DNA of 64,000 bases from Shimia sediminis (GTDB lineage: Bacteria; Pseudomonadota; Alphaproteobacteria; Rhodobacterales; Rhodobacteraceae). A program made the translations under genes and the position numbers. Positions 63,421 to 64,000 of this stretch are shown here, piece after piece (the first letter of the stretch is position 1; the number at the start of each line of letters is the position of its first letter). The stretch covers positions 248,001-312,000 of the forward strand of contig NZ_RYZK01000003.1 in NCBI RefSeq assembly GCF_003990645.1, in the 5' to 3' direction. Below the pieces are notes generated by a model that was not told the origin of the DNA, ran no database searches, and saw only the letters and a list, made by a program, of their open reading frames with translations.

Positions 63421-63930
63421 TCACCCCGGAGGGGCTGCGGGTGTCGTGGCGCCGCCCTGGCGCCAGCGTTCCTGTTCCTGGAAGGCGTCGAGGTGATACT
63501 TTTTGTAGACCTCGTTGTAGACGTCGGTCTTGACGATGCGGAAATTCGAGAACCGCCCACGGCCTTTGCGCATCTTCGCGTCCTCGGCATAAAGCGTCGG
63601 GCGAATATCCGCAGAGCGCCCCTTGCGCCCGGTATAGTTGACCAGGCCGGAATCGCCGCTTGGGATCGTCGTGCTGTTGGCAGCTTTGCGCGACCCCCCG
63701 AGGGCCACAACCGCATCACCCGCCGGGTCCAGATCGGTCCGGTTTTTACCGCCCGGTGTCGGGGTGGGCAGGCTGGCATAGTCGGTTGGTGCCTCAAGTG
63801 GTTTTGAGGGCACAATGCGGAACTCATCCGGGCCATCGCCGTTCGAGCTCAGACGACGAATGCCGTCATCGTCGCTGCACGCGGCAAGCAACAATCCGAT
63901 CATAACCAACATGACATGCGTCTTGCGCAT
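63421..63930 (-). CDS. DUF3035 lipoprotein
   Basis: 169 residues. The signal ends in the lipobox LLAAC (Cys18), so it is a lipoprotein. FRIVPSKPLEAPTDYASLPTPTPGGKNRTDLDP is the DUF3035 pattern, found mainly in Rhodobacterales. I expect it downstream of lspA; the probable end of that gene is 30 bases upstream. Function unknown. Confidence 0.9.
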   Translation of the reverse strand: MRKTHVMLVMIGLLLAACSDDDGIRRLSSNGDGPDEFRIVPSKPLEAPTDYASLPTPTPGGKNRTDLDPAGDAVVALGGSRKAANSTTIPSGDSGLVNYTGRKGRSADIRPTLYAEDAKMRKGRGRFSNFRIVKTDVYNEVYKKYHLDAFQEQERWRQGGATTPAAPPG

Positions 63931-63959
63931 GGTGTTTCTCCTGCTACCTCGGCCCGCTT

Positions 63960-64000
63960 TTAGCGCATCTTGTAGCCGAGGTCACGAGGGCTTTTTTGTC
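63960..64000 (-). CDS. lspA: 3' end of a gene, probably lspA (partial)
   Basis: On the minus strand the last 41 bases read QKSPRDLGYKMR and a TAA stop. Only the tail is visible. It is read as signal peptidase II because the DUF3035 gene follows lspA in related genomes to my knowledge; the sequence itself does not prove it. Confidence 0.35.
   Translation of the reverse strand, partial: QKSPRDLGYKMR

Noticed and set aside
1-64000. CRISPR arrays, rRNA genes, toxin-antitoxin or phage structural genes
   Set aside because: None were seen. No regular spaced repeats of 25-40 bp, no rRNA sequence and no recognisable phage or toxin families were found on reading the window.

Overview
The window looks like a chromosomal segment of a marine alphaproteobacterium of the Rhodobacterales (Roseobacter group). 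Supporting signs are the high-GC codon use, the PHB genes phaA/phaB, a TRAP transporter, four-subunit sarcosine oxidase genes, a DUF3035 lipoprotein, paired M16 peptidases, and a GC-rich intergenic repeat I associate with this order (two clear copies, one likely). Species cannot be assigned from the sequence alone.

Layout. (1) 1-8.7 kb is backbone: a lipoprotein, an AzlCD amino-acid exporter, a molybdenum-cofactor run fdhD-mobA-mobB-moeA, a membrane protein, greA and ETF-ubiquinone oxidoreductase. (2) 8.7-26.5 kb is an accessory catabolic block under one LacI-type regulator. It holds a TRAP transporter (dctPQM), soxBDAG-like oxidase, an aminotransferase, dgoK and dgoA, then an SDR dehydrogenase, a FAH-family hydrolase, an FAD oxidoreductase and an IlvD/Edd-type dehydratase. 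Three perfect copies of GTTAATCGATTAAC and two degenerate ones mark the promoters. A 31-residue membrane peptide, divergent from soxB, has one of the degenerate sites in front of it. (3) 26.73-30.33 kb is a compact tniABQ transposon with recognisable ends; the 3' remnant of a thiolase gene abuts its right end. (4) 31-52.98 kb is backbone: TPR protein, ispE, ispB, a methyltransferase, YdcH-like protein, EamA exporter with LysR regulator, phaB/phaA, an EAL protein, tag, a glycosyltransferase, a fatty-acid hydroxylase-type protein, an RTX-like protein, a DUF2233 protein, rbfA, dapB, rsmB and two M16 peptidases. (5) 53.4-63.1 kb is a second accessory block: LysR regulator, oligopeptide-type ABC transporter, gamma-glutamyltransferase-like enzyme and an AbgB-like M20 amidohydrolase. 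It separates the M16 pair from the DUF3035 gene and probable lspA tail at the right edge.

How the parts may work together. The LacI block combines uptake, oxidation of a secondary or N-methyl amine, transamination and 2-keto-3-deoxy sugar-acid breakdown. In that last step there are two possible exits: DgoK/DgoA (phosphorylation then aldol cleavage) or SDR/FAH (oxidation then hydrolysis). I infer a substrate carrying both an amine and a sugar-acid carbon skeleton, or a set of co-occurring substrates; the exact compound cannot be read from the DNA. The second block looks like import and intracellular hydrolysis of gamma-glutamyl or aminoacyl-glutamate compounds.

Functions were assigned by recognising motifs and family character by eye. 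No database search, structure prediction or expression data were used.
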